In this document: in pieces, positions 1 to 8,575 of the stretch | How positions within the stretch are numbered: position 1 is the stretch's first letter | Layout: each line of letters begins with the position of its first letter | NCBI RefSeq assembly: GCF_000757605.1 | Contig: NZ_JQAK01000007.1 | Location: 1 to 40,599 of the forward strand | Source: Candidatus Paracaedibacter symbiosus | Lineage (GTDB): Bacteria > Pseudomonadota > Alphaproteobacteria > Paracaedibacterales > Paracaedibacteraceae | Direction of reading: 5' to 3' | Length of the DNA: 40,599 nt | Program-made: the position numbers and the translations under genes | Notes under the pieces: model-generated | The model's input: only the letters and a program-made list of their open reading frames with translations | What the model was told of the DNA's origin: nothing | Databases searched by the model: none

Positions 1-1055
1 ATTTGACCATCCGTAATTGAAATAACATTTGTCGGAATATATGCTGAAACATCACCAGCCTGTGTTTCGACTACTGGAAGTGCAGTTAATGAACCATTTC
101 CAAAGTTTTTGTTCAGTTTAGCAGCTCTTTCTAAAAGTCTGGAGTGTAAGTAGAAGATATCACCAGGATAAGCTTCTCTACCAGGAGGTCTTCGTAATAA
201 TAAAGACATTTGACGATAAGCAACGGCTTGTTTGCTTAAATCATCGTAAATGATTAACGCATGTTTGCCATTATCCCTAAAGTACTCACCTATGACACAA
301 CCAGTATAAGGTGCTAGATATTGTAATGGTGCAGCTTCGGAGGCAGTTGCTGCAACTATGACGCTATATTCTAAAGAGTTCGTCTTTTCAAGTAAAGTTA
401 CAAGTTTACTGATAGAAGATCTTTTTTGACCTATAGCGGTGTAAATGCAATATAAAGCATTTTTTTTATTTTTCGCGTTTTCGTAGCGTTGATTTAAAAT
501 AGCATCTAAACAGATCGACGTTTTACCAGTTTGTCTATCACCGATGACTAACTCACGTTGACCACGACCTACTGGAACAAGACAATCAATTGCTTTGACT
601 CCGGTAATCATAGGCTCGTTAACGGATTGTCTTGTGATGATACCAGGAGCCTTGACTTCAACTTGTTTTAACTCAGAATTTTTAAATTCACCCTTGTTAT
701 CAATAGGTTGTCCAAGAGCATTGACAACACGACCAAGAAGGCTCATACCGACCGGTACACTGATAATATTACCAGTACCTTCGACGTATTCTCCAGGTTT
801 TATTTTGGTTCCATCACCAAATAAAACAGCAGAGACGGTTTCAGAATTCAAATTTAAAGCCATACCTTGAATGTCGTTAGAGAACTGTAGCATTTCTCCA
901 GCCTTAACATTTGAAAGACCTTCAATAATAACAACACCATCAATTATACTTTTTATAACACCTATATTACTATCGTTTTTTAGGTATTGTAAAAATAACT
1001 CGTTTATATTTTGACTTTGTAATAAACTGGTTTTCAAGAATTTATACTTTTTCAT
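1..1055 (-). CDS. atp1: ATP synthase F1 alpha subunit, N-terminal two thirds (wraps the window end)
   Basis: Catalytic/regulatory alpha chain of mitochondrial ATP synthase, matrix side. The start ATG is at 1055; the reading frame runs to base 1 and continues at base 40599, where the split codon 352 gives Ile in the conserved ITDGQIFLE stretch. The Walker A loop (GDRQTGKTS) and a conserved downstream [13 protein letters not shown] segment are readable. With the part at 40086-40599 the gene is 523 codons (522 aa), the normal alpha length, with no frame break. A small hairpin (1100-1125) lies about 45 bases before the start, in the leader between nad4L and atp1. The seamless join is direct evidence that the molecule is circular or circularly permuted. 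Confidence 0.97.
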   Translation of the reverse strand, partial: MKKYKFLKTSLLQSQNINELFLQYLKNDSNIGVIKSIIDGVVIIEGLSNVKAGEMLQFSNDIQGMALNLNSETVSAVLFGDGTKIKPGEYVEGTGNIISVPVGMSLLGRVVNALGQPIDNKGEFKNSELKQVEVKAPGIITRQSVNEPMITGVKAIDCLVPVGRGQRELVIGDRQTGKTSICLDAILNQRYENAKNKKNALYCIYTAIGQKRSSISKLVTLLEKTNSLEYSVIVAATASEAAPLQYLAPYTGCVIGEYFRDNGKHALIIYDDLSKQAVAYRQMSLLLRRPPGREAYPGDIFYLHSRLLERAAKLNKNFGNGSLTALPVVETQAGDVSAYIPTNVISITDGQ

Positions 1056-1099
1056 TTTTGTTCTAAACTTAAAAAAAATCTTTTTTTATAAAGAGTAAT

Positions 1100-1125
1100 G
1101 TGCAATAACTATTCGTTTTGAGCAC
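1100..1125 (-). promoter_or_regulatory. Leader hairpin upstream of atp1
   Basis: GTGC...GCAC stem enclosing a loop that contains AAACGAATAGTTAT on the minus strand, about 45 bases before the atp1 ATG. A similar element with a GCGC...GCGC stem and AAACGAGTAGTTAT in the loop lies at the same distance before orf346 (5669-5693). The paired stem change suggests a folded RNA element, either a promoter, processing or translation signal. Role is inferred only. Confidence 0.35.
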
Positions 1126-1205
1126 CTGTTTTCGAAAGATTGCCACGAAATTTTTCATGACCGCTTTTTAATTGTTTTTGTATTGCAAAATGCAAAAGTT
1201 GACCT

Positions 1206-1517
1206 TTAACCCTTAAGAGAAGTTACAAAGTTAACTGTTATAATACCCCTGATTCTGTAAAATATAATTAAAATGGCAAGGCCGATAGCAGCTTCAGCGC
1301 CAGCCAAGGTCAACACGTATAGTATAAAGATTTGACCAAAAACGTCTTCCAAAAGTACTGAGAATACCGCGAAGTTAAAATTAACCGCGAGCAACATCAG
1401 TTCAATAGATACCAAAATAATTATTATGTTTTTTCTGGTGATAAAAATGCCCAGAATACCCAAGAAAAAAATTATAAATGAAAAAAATAGCAAAAAAAAG
1501 ATATTTAAGCTTGCCAT
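1206..1517 (-). CDS. nad4L: NADH dehydrogenase subunit 4L
   Basis: 103-residue hydrophobic membrane subunit of complex I with three transmembrane segments; proton-pumping arm, inner membrane. The conserved block [11 protein letters not shown] and the acidic [14 protein letters not shown] motif in the third helix identify the family. Start ATG at 1517, stop TAA at 1206-1208. It sits between cob (stop 1534) and atp1 in the same transcription direction. Confidence 0.95.
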   Translation of the reverse strand: MASLNIFFLLFFSFIIFFLGILGIFITRKNIIIILVSIELMLLAVNFNFAVFSVLLEDVFGQIFILYVLTLAGAEAAIGLAILIIFYRIRGIITVNFVTSLKG

Positions 1518-1533
1518 TATTAAAAAATTAATT

Positions 1534-2690
1534 TTATTTTAAAAAAACGCTTTTTAAGCTATAACCTTGAAGAAATGGGACAAGAGTAGACATGCTAAAA
1601 AAGTAAAAAAAGTAAAGCACTGTAAGAATCTGACCTAGCATTAGGTACGGATCTTCTATTGGTTTAAAGCCGATTCAACCTAATAGTACACAGACAGACA
1701 GAAAAGATCAGAATAAAATAGTCTTTGAAATTTCAAAGAATGACCCTTTAAATATGTTATTGGTTATAAACGGTAAAAGAAACAGAACTATTAAAGCTAA
1801 TGCTAAAGTGATGACACCGCCTAGTTTGTTTGGAATGGAACGTAAAATAGCGTAGAAGGGTGAAAAATACCATTCAGGAACAATGTGGGTCGGCGTAACT
1901 AACGGGTTAGCTGGAACATTGTTTACAGGATCTATTATTTTATCTGGGTAGAAAAAGATTGCATAGCAGAAAATTATCATAAATAAAATCACACCTAAAA
2001 GATCTTTAAATACAAAGTAAGGGTGAAATGGCACTTTGTTGGATGCTGACAGAGCGATATTAAGTGGATTGCTAGAACCGCTTTCATGCAGGACAGCCAC
2101 GTGAATTAATGACAATAAAGCTATAACAAACGGTAACAGATAATGTAAACTAAAAAATCTATTTAGAGTAGCATTATCCACCGAAAAACCACCCCACAAT
2201 CATATAACAATATACTCGCCAATAATCGGAATAGCTGAAAAAAGGCTAGTAATAACTGTTGCGGCTCGAAAACTCATTTGACCTCATGGCAGAACGTAAC
2301 CTAGAAAGGCTGTAAGAATCATCACAATTAGAATTGCAACACCAAGGTTCCATAATAATTCACGTGGTTTCACGTATGAATTGTAGTATAAACCTCTAAA
2401 TACATGAACGTATACGCAAATAAAAAAAATGATGCGCCATTGGCGTGTATATATCTTATTAACCAACCGTAATTAACATCCCTCATAATGTATTGTACGC
2501 TGGAAAATGCGCTTTCTATGTTTGGAACATAGAACATAGCTAGAAATATTCCCGTAACAATCTGAATACCCAAACAAAAGGCTGCCAGCACACCAAAGTT
2601 TCATAAATAACTTATATTAGGCGGGGCTGGATAATCTATTACAAAACTATTTATTATATTCAACAAAGGATATTTCTTTATAAAACGCAT
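1534..2690 (-). CDS. cob: Apocytochrome b (one -1 frame break in a T8 run)
   Basis: Cytochrome b of complex III; eight transmembrane helices, binds two hemes and quinone. Conserved signatures are present: [50 protein letters not shown], the PEWYF Qo-site motif and the axial histidines. Several TGA codons fall at invariant Trp positions (for example before GQMSF). After HANGAS the frame breaks: the run at 2422-2429 has eight T on the coding strand and nine are needed for [13 protein letters not shown]. With one added base the gene is 386 codons (385 aa). Start ATG 2690, stop TAA 1534-1536. Confidence 0.93.
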
Positions 2691-2710
2691 ACTATGAATA
2701 TCAAAAAAAT

Positions 2711-2794
2711 TGGTAGGGACAGGATTCGAACCTGTGAAGCAAGAAGCAGTAGGTTTACAGCCTACTTCCTTTAACCAAACTTGGATACCCTTAT
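2711..2794 (-). tRNA. trnY: tRNA-Tyr (GUA)
   Basis: Anticodon loop CTGTAAA on a GTAGG/CCTAC stem, long variable arm as expected for tRNA-Tyr of bacterial type, T arm ACAGG-TTCGAAT-CCTGT. Acceptor 5' strand ATAAGGG faces CCCTACC: positions 1, 2 and 3 do not pair (A-C, T-C, A-A) while 4-7 do. The 3' strand would pair perfectly with GGTAGGG, so 5' editing of three bases is inferred. Confidence 0.93.
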
Positions 2795-2823
2795 AATGCT
2801 AAACAAAAACTAAAGAAAAAGAA

Positions 2824-3063
2824 CTAAATAAATAAGATTAAGAAAGCCATAACTAGAGCTAGTAGACCAATAGCTTCAGTAAGAGCAAAACCAATTAGAG
2901 CGTAACTGAATAATTCTTTTTGAAGGTTAGGGTTTCTGGAAAATGCTAAGATTAAGCAACCGAAAACAATACCAACTCCAGCACCTGCACCAATTAGACC
3001 AGATGTAGCTAAACCTGAACCTATCATCTTAGAACTTTGTAAAATAATATCTAAATTTTTCAT
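2824..3063 (-). CDS. atp9: ATP synthase F0 subunit c
   Basis: 79-residue proteolipid that forms the rotating c-ring of ATP synthase. Two transmembrane helices joined by the polar loop SRNPNLQKELFSYALIGFAL, with the proton-carrying Glu in FALTEAIGLLAL. Full length, start ATG 3063. It is transcribed away from the plus-strand rps16 gene, so the 52 bases 3064-3115 must hold both start regions. Confidence 0.97.
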   Translation of the reverse strand: MKNLDIILQSSKMIGSGLATSGLIGAGAGVGIVFGCLILAFSRNPNLQKELFSYALIGFALTEAIGLLALVMAFLILFI

Positions 3064-3115
3064 GTGATATATTTTTATAACTAATTAATGGGTATGCGCT
3101 GACAAGAGAGTATTT
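3064..3115. promoter_or_regulatory. Only divergent intergenic region (atp9 <- -> rps16)
   Basis: This 52-base AT-rich gap separates the starts of atp9 (minus) and rps16 (plus). It is the single point in the circle where transcription must diverge, so it should carry at least one promoter. No consensus can be named from sequence alone. Confidence 0.35.
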
Positions 3116-3370
3116 ATGTATCTTATAAGACTAAAAAAAGCTGCGAGCACTAAGACTTCAAATAATAACTACGACGTAATGATATCAAGACGTGGTGGCG
3201 AGAGGGTGATAGGTTCTTACAACCAAAACAATAATAAGTTAATATTGGATATAAAGATATTAATATTCGTTCTAGGCAAAGGAGCTGTTTTTTCTAAAAA
3301 TTTTTCAATGATTTTTAAGAAGACCACGGGCTTCCTTGCAACAAGACAAAATGTAAAAGTGAAATTCTAA
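3116..3370 (+). CDS. rps16: Ribosomal protein S16 (bS16m), mitochondrially encoded
   Basis: 84-residue basic protein reading as bS16 of the small mitoribosomal subunit. The N-terminal strand MYLIRLKKA matches the family's V-I-R-L-K-R start; then a YDVMISRRGGE segment, IGSYNQ at the place of the usual LGYYNP, and a GKGAVFSKN...IFKKTTG end matching the GAQPT...LLKK part. Length is normal for bS16. It is one of only two genes on the plus strand and its stop TAA overlaps the next ATG (TAATG), indicating translational coupling with rpl19. Identification is from motif order, not a database match; mitochondrial DNA rarely keeps this gene. Confidence 0.75.
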   Translation: MYLIRLKKAASTKTSNNNYDVMISRRGGERVIGSYNQNNNKLILDIKILIFVLGKGAVFSKNFSMIFKKTTGFLATRQNVKVKF

Positions 3371-3659
3371 TGAAAATTAATAACGTAATAACTCATATTC
3401 AAAAAAAAATTGGATTAAGGTTGGCCGTGTGGTTTATGTAAGATATATATTAATAAAAGAAGATGAAATTAAAATTTCCAATTTCATCGGGTTATGTATT
3501 GCTAAGAAAAATAAATCAAATAGTCTTCTAATAAAGAATAATGTGAAAAAAGAGGATATTAAGCTCTTAATACACACGCATTCTCCACTAATAGTTAATT
3601 TTAAAATCTTGAAGCGATACAAAAAAAAGTATAGACTGAATAAGCTGTATTATAAGTAG
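3370..3659 (+). CDS. rpl19: Ribosomal protein L19 (bL19m), one base short in an A9 run
   Basis: bL19 of the large mitoribosomal subunit. FIGLCIAKKN matches the family's F-x-G-x-x-I-A-x-R core, and THSPLIVNFKILKRYKK...KLYY matches HSPLI...V-x-R-x-K-V-R-R-A-K-L-Y-Y. The start ATG at 3370 overlaps the rps16 stop. The first 11 codons are in one frame and the rest in another; adding one A to the run at 3401-3409 joins them into a 96-residue protein with WIKVGRVVYV, as expected for the family. Without a shift only a non-ATG start (GTG at 3429) is available. In bacteria rpsP and rplS share an operon, which supports both calls. Confidence 0.78.
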
Positions 3660-3682
3660 TAAATGGTAAAAAAAAGAAAGTA

Positions 3683-3764
3683 TGACCGTTATTGGAATCG
3701 AACCAATACTCCTTAAGGAAATAGGTTTTAAGCCCATCGCGTCTACCAATTCCGCCAAACGGTT
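3683..3764 (-). tRNA. trnL(uaa): tRNA-Leu (UAA)
   Basis: Class II tRNA with long variable arm; anticodon loop CTTAAAA. D-arm region GGCGGAATTGGTAGACGC is typical of Leu. Acceptor AACCGTT faces AACGGTC: only position 1 (A-C) is unpaired. It converges on rpl19, whose stop is 24 bases away. Confidence 0.93.
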
Positions 3765-3784
3765 TCATCATTCGAACAAAGACC

Positions 3785-3855
3785 GGTGAATAACGGGAAT
3801 CGAACCCGTATCTACAATGCCACAAATTGTCACTTTACCATTAAGCTATATCCAC
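3785..3855 (-). tRNA. trnH: tRNA-His (GUG)
   Basis: Anticodon loop TTGTGGC on ACAAT/ATTGT. Acceptor GTGGATA pairs with TATTCAC through all seven positions (one G-U), discriminator C as usual for His. This is one of two tRNAs here that need no 5' repair. Confidence 0.93.
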
Positions 3856-3907
3856 TTTTACGGAACTATAAAGGTTTTAATTAGTGAAAATTTATACCTT
3901 TATTAAA

Positions 3908-3985
3908 GTGGCTTGATTTTAATTTAACTTTAAGGTCCAGCTATTCAATAAATTGTACATGTACAATCTGAATAGATTTAAGCAG
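3908..3985. repeat. Partial copy of the rps2 3' end
   Basis: Bases 3948-3982 are identical (35 bases) to 6079-6113 inside the end of rps2, and the 12-base stretch at 3911-3922 matches 6053-6064; between them the copy is longer by about 11 bases and diverged. The shared block contains the perfect 16-base palindrome ATTGTACATGTACAAT. The two copies lie in the same orientation and bracket orf164 and orf346, as would be left by an insertion or a tandem duplication followed by decay. Nothing else is recognised in 3856-4021. Confidence 0.8.
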
Positions 3986-4021
3986 CACCTTTATTATTTG
4001 TTATGTCGAGTGCCGTGAATC

Positions 4022-4516
4022 CTAAGCCCAATTACGCGCTCTAGGTACTTTATTCATCGATGCCAACTTTTTATTAATACACTCGGAGAACCGACCTATC
4101 GTATCGTGATCGTACCAATTGCGTTCACACAACTTCACATAGCCTTTTTCGGTCATAATAGCATTTTGCCTTACGACGTCATTAAAGGTACCTGGCCACA
4201 GTTCATCTATATAGATGCTGACTTCTAGATGTTCCATAGGAAATCCGGCCAAACGACATCAAGGCTCATGATAATACGTGCGAGCAACGTCAACGTGACA
4301 AAGCAGAACCGGTTTGAACGTCTTCCAGTGATCAATACAACCGCATTCAGCAAAGACGATACCATAATCTGGTCAGGGGGTTGAACGTGGTGGAAAAAAC
4401 CTAGGATCGATAGCGATATCCGGCAAATCGAAGTAGCCGTACTCCATAAATATAGTAAAATCCAACAAGCCCGGCATGTTATGATAACAGGAATAATAAC
4501 AAGATAAAACAGACAT
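4022..4516 (-). CDS. orf164, unknown protein
   Basis: 164-codon reading frame from ATG 4516 to TAG 4022, counting two TGA codons as Trp. I do not recognise it. The protein is soluble-looking, acidic to neutral, and rich in Cys, Trp, Tyr and Pro (for example PRFFPPRSTPWPDYG, FAECGCIDHW, CERNWYDHD). The coding DNA is visibly richer in G and C, and uses codons such as CTG, CCG and GGC far more than its AT-rich neighbours, which suggests recent arrival or different selection. It lies between the rps2-tail copy and orf346, 66 bases downstream of orf346, so both may be on one transcript. It could correspond to one of the unassigned ORFs of Acanthamoeba mtDNA; not testable here. Confidence 0.6.
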
Positions 4517-4582
4517 ATTTTATTATTTTATTAATATATATATATTAGATTAAAATGTTGAGGTGTATATAAGCGTTTATGC

Positions 4583-5623
4583 TTATTTGGGCCTCGTTTC
4601 AATGTTGATATCATCAACTTCAGATAAAAATCTTTTTTTTACTAAGCGTGGATTCAGTTCTTTGCTGTCAGGATAACAAAATTCCTTAACATCCACACCT
4701 TCATTGCTTAACGAACTAGCCATCAATGCGGTTTCGTTATGTCTCGAATAACACCCGGTGCGGCTAATTTCTCCAGCCCGCGAAATGAATGTGGTTTCGC
4801 CTACGAAAAGAGCTCTCGCCTCATCAGCGCCTAGTAAAAGAAGACCGGTCGAGGCGAGCAGTTTAGCAGATGAATTAATAAGTTGAGAGTTTTTCATATA
4901 AAAATTTGAAGCGGTCTGCGCTCCTTGTTGAATTGCTTCCGGAGTAAGCGTAGTGGCAGCTTTTCGCATCATAAATAGTACAGTCAACCTCTCTAAAGGT
5001 TTTGGCAGTATAAAATTAAAATTTGCTGGTATTGGTTCTGTTATTAAATGATATTCGATAATTAAAGAATTTACCAATTTAGCAAACATGAAAATACTGG
5101 CGAAGAAGAAAGATAGAATGCAAAAAAAATGGAATGTGGTAATTTTCAAAGTTATACCTAAAAAAAGAGTTATGAAAGATGAAAGGTCAAGAAACCTTCT
5201 AATTTTAAAATTAGACTGTAGGTTGTATTTTTCGCTTACCATCCTTTCAAACTCACCCCAACTGTTTTTATTATGATTGACACGTTCAAAATCTATTAGA
5301 CTTCTAATAAATCTAGTATTAGTTATCGAACGGCTTTTTCTTATACGAATAAATCAAAACAAAAAAATAGCCCAAACCAGACCGAAAAATGTAAAAAGAG
5401 TGATTAATCAGAAAACGTTATCGAATGACACACCGCTAACCGATCAATAAAAAGCAATCCTCAAAGCGTAAACCAAAAATGTAACCGTACTAATAACTAT
5501 AGTAAAATTCTTCAAACTGAATATTACCCAAGAACGAAACGAAACAAATTGTTTAACAATACCAAAACCACTTAAATAGTTTAGAAATTTAGAAAATTCA
5601 TCTAAGAATTTACGCCTCTTCAT
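4583..5623 (-). CDS. orf346, unknown membrane protein (family shared with 17832-18942)
   Basis: 346-residue frame from ATG 5623 to TAA 4583, with three TGA read as Trp. Hydrophobic segments lie near residues 33-60, 67-92 and 145-190, followed by a short motif PIPANF and a hydrophilic C-terminus of about 140 residues. The stretch from SWGEFERMV through the third hydrophobic region to EPIPANF aligns with KWASFEQSV...TPVPTNL in the broken ORF downstream of cox1-cox2, so the two form a family. No known family recognised. Its leader contains a hairpin like that of atp1 and a 26-base piece of trnF, and its first codons share 21 bases with the cox3 leader. Confidence 0.7.
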
Positions 5624-5668
5624 TTTTAGCTATAGTTTTGAGAAAAATCTTCTTAACTCGAAGAATAT

Positions 5669-5693
5669 GCGCGCATAACTACTCGTTTGGCGC
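5669..5693 (-). promoter_or_regulatory. Leader hairpin upstream of orf346
   Basis: GCGC...GCGC stem with AAACGAGTAGTTAT in the loop, 46 bases before the orf346 ATG; counterpart of the atp1 leader hairpin (1100-1125). A looser third version on the same strand, with AAACAAAGTTAT, lies upstream of trnM in the 212-base repeat. Confidence 0.35.
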
Positions 5694-5776
5694 TGATCAT
5701 TAATTCGTTAATGTCGGGAGATAGAAAGAAACTTTATGATTCATTTTTCTGTGTAAAGTATAAAATATAAGTCATT

Positions 5777-5802
5777 GCTCTACCACTGAGCTACCTAAGA
5801 AA
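5777..5802 (-). pseudogene. 5' fragment of trnF
   Basis: 26 bases identical to 16261-16286, covering the acceptor 5' strand and D arm of trnF. The anticodon, variable and T arms are absent, so it cannot make a tRNA. The match ends at the base (16286) where the 212-base repeat begins, hinting at a shared breakpoint. Confidence 0.8.
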
Positions 5803-5854
5803 GAGATGTTAACTGGAACTAGCAGTTTATTGGAGTAGGGATAATTATAAAGAT

Positions 5855-5946
5855 ACCTAATATATAATATATTAGGTTAAGGTGCATTAATTTCTAATTA
5901 ATGCACTACATTACGCATATAATTAATTCAAATTCTTGAATTAATT
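5855..5946. repeat. Cluster of three perfect hairpins
   Basis: Stem 11 / loop 1 (5855-5877, ACCTAATATAT...ATATATTAGGT), stem 10 / loop 5 (5882-5906, GTGCATTAAT...ATTAATGCAC) and stem 11 / loop 4 (5921-5946, AATTAATTCAA...TTGAATTAATT), all without mismatches and within 92 bases. They could act as a transcription terminator after rps2, an origin, or a mobile double-hairpin type element. Function is not shown by sequence. Confidence 0.75.
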
Positions 5947-6007
5947 ATTTCATTTACGTTCTTAATTAATTCGAATTTTTCAATTCAATTCATTCAATTC
6001 TTTTGAA

Positions 6008-6976
6008 CTAAATAATTATTTCCCTAACACTCCTAAAAAGAACGTCTAAAGTGCTTGATTTTAAAGCTTTAGATTTCGATAAATTGTACATGTACAATCT
6101 GAATAGATTTAAGAAGACATGCGTGAAGACGCAAAACACAAAAGCTCATCGAATTAAATGAGGTTTAGTGAACTTGTTTGCGTATTTTCATGTTTGTAGA
6201 AAATCCCAGTTAAAGATTTTCTCACCGGCAAGAACGAAAAAGTCTTTAAAAAGATAAGATTTGGCTAAAATTCTAGAATAACCTCTTCAAAAAAATAAAT
6301 CGAAGAACTTATTTAGTGATAAAGTCTTTAAATTAGTTTTTGATTTAACAATTTTTTGAATAGCCTTTTTATAAAAGGAGAATATAAAAGATGACGAGCT
6401 GAGGCATCTTGAATACAAGACGCTTTTGCAAACCATGAGATAAAATAAGAAAAGTGCACGTGTACTTCTTGAATTTCCCGGAATCGGAAAAAATACGTTT
6501 GTTGGATCATCGACTGAATCAGCAATACCGAAAGATGGGATATTGATTATAAAACACTCGTTTATCACGTAGTGATTATTTTGCATATTTGGCACAAAAA
6601 TTGAGTGTGGAAATCTTCACGGGCGCACTCTTCTAACGTGTTTGTAATTTGATAAAACACCCTTACATCATTTTTCATTCATGAATTTCACTTCCGGGAA
6701 TAACACAGATAACTTAGAGAATTGTGGGCTATCCTTAAACGAAGAAAATTTTTCATTTACTAACCACACAGAACACTTTTTAGTAAATAGGTCGGACGTG
6801 ACTGATATAAATTTTCTAGTAGAGGAGTAAATGTGGTTGACGTTAAAAATGTTAGAGTTTTTATATTTTCCAATTAAAAAATAATTTATTCTCGGGTTTC
6901 AATTAGAGGTATGATAACCCAAGAATAAGTCGGCAGCTAGTAGCTGATTTGTCGTGAGATTAACTTTAGTTATCAT
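6008..6976 (-). CDS. rps2: Ribosomal protein S2
   Basis: uS2 of the small mitoribosomal subunit. LLAADLFLGYHTSNWNPRIN corresponds to the family's LL-x-A-G-V-H-F-G-H...W-N-P-K-M start; PSFGIADSVDDPTNV and PIPGNSRSTRAL match the C-terminal I-V-D-T-N-x-D-P...I-P-G-N-D-D-A-x-R-A-I motif. The frame is open from ATG 6976 to TAG 6008 (322 aa) using several TGA as Trp, longer than bacterial S2 because of an insert before the C-terminal motif and a tail. The last 40 codons include the palindromic block duplicated at 3948-3982. It starts 6 bases after the nad2 stop. Confidence 0.9.
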
Positions 6977-6981
6977 TGTAA

Positions 6982-8559
6982 TTAAATGTATATATAAAAT
7001 GTGAAATTGTATATGAGCTTAAACACAATGTTTGGATTTACGAAAAAAATGCAATTTAGTAAAGTAATTAATGCAATAATGAATGCATTAGAAAACGGTA
7101 CATCTTTTAAAAATGTTCAAGCGCCGCTACTATTTCTATTGAAATAAATAATCTTAACAAGCCTTATATAGTAAAAAACACTTATCACGCTAAATATCAC
7201 AAATAAAAGAGTTAATCAATACATCTTTGCCTTTAACGCGAAAGCAAATAAAAATAATTTGCCATAAAACCCAAGAAGCGGTGGAATACCCGCAATTGAA
7301 AATAATAAAATAAAAAGACTAAAAGAGAGGAACGGGTTAATTTCTGATAAATTAACTAAAGAGTTTATCCTCTTTATCAATACATTATTTGTAACTGTCC
7401 TTAAAGTCATAAAAATAGAAAACAAACCTAACATGATAACTATATAAGATAAAAGGTAGAACAATGTTACGTAAATTCCAGATACATCACCAAGTGACAA
7501 TCCAAGCACAATGTATCCAGTGTTAGTTATCATACTATAGGTTAATAAACGTTTTAATTTTATTTGATAGATGGCAGCTACAGAACCCAAAATAATAGAC
7601 ATCAGAGCTGTTAAGATAAACAGAATTTGATAAACTGCGAAAACTTCAAAGAAGACAATATAATACAATTTAAACAAAATGAATAATATCGAAATTTTTG
7701 GAATAGTAGATAAATATGCGGTAATAATCATAGGCGAACCCTCGTAAGCATCTGGCATTCACATATGGAAAGGTACTGCACCAAGTTTAAATAACAGGCC
7801 GATAGTCACCAAGATTAAGCCTACAAAAAAGCCGCTAAACGAGAAAGAGTATAAAAAAAGGTTTAAATCTAAAAACTGAAATGTAGATAAGAACAGCATT
7901 AAATCAGTATAAGAAAGAAAACCCGTGAACCCGTATATTAATGATATGCCAAAAAGGATAATACCAGAAGAGAAACTACCAAGAATAAAATACTTTAAAC
8001 CGCCTTCTGTAGAAAAGGACGACGTTTGTTTTGACGACACTAAAACGTAAAAACTTAAACTTTGTAATTCAATTATAAAAAATAAGCTCATAAGATCGTT
8101 GGAATTCAATATTAATATACTACTAAAAACCGATAAGAGCAAAATGATTATAAATTCAAAATCATAGTTTTTTAATGAGCTAATATAAGCTCTCATAGCG
8201 AGAGCAAATACAATAAAACTACAAAGAATAAGAATTTTAAAAAAATTTATACTGACGTCGTTATAATAAAAACCGTTGAATAAATAGTAATTATCTAAAG
8301 TATTACCATTAGCAAGCATTAATAGAATGATGATTGCTAATGGAAGGATATTGAGTAAGGTTGATGAAACGTTTAAATATCGGCCTGAATATAATTTTTT
8401 GTTAGATAAAAAAACAAAAAATATTAGAAAAATAACGATAAAAACCAGAAAAAAAATTTCAAACATAAAAAAATATAGATCATTTAAAAAAAGACCACTA
8501 TCTGCAGTAAAAAAATTGTTAAAATTCTCATTAATAATACTATTATAAAGCAATGCCAT
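6982..8559 (-). CDS. nad2: NADH dehydrogenase subunit 2
   Basis: Proton-pumping membrane subunit of complex I, 525 residues, many transmembrane helices. The proton-antiporter family block [21 protein letters not shown] with its conserved Lys, and [16 protein letters not shown], identify it. Two TGA codons at conserved Trp positions interrupt the standard-code frame. Start ATG 8559, stop TAA 6982-6984. Lies directly downstream of nad4 with a 16-base gap. Confidence 0.95.
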
Positions 8560-8575
8560 GTTTATTTTTAATTTT

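Larger units (their letters stand above)
5624..6007. other. 384-base gap between rps2 and orf346: tRNA fragment, leader hairpin, three strong palindromes
   Basis: No gene is seen. The gap holds, from low to high coordinate: the orf346 leader hairpin (5669-5693), a fragment of trnF (5777-5802), and three consecutive inverted repeats at 5855-5877, 5882-5906 and 5921-5946, then AT-rich repeats of AATTCAATTC type. It is the largest noncoding stretch in the circle and the best candidate control region. Confidence 0.7.

Noticed and set aside
595-870. Plus-strand open frame opposite atp1
   Set aside because: It is the antisense shadow of conserved atp1 codons; the same applies to plus-strand frames opposite nad2, nad5, rps4, nad1 and rpl5.
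1056-1205. Small open frame ([12 protein letters not shown]...) between nad4L and atp1
   Set aside because: No start codon, only about 35 codons, and it covers the atp1 leader hairpin; judged noncoding.
5855-5946. CRISPR array or IS terminal repeats
   Set aside because: The repeats are inverted hairpins of different sequence without spacers, and no transposase frame is nearby.
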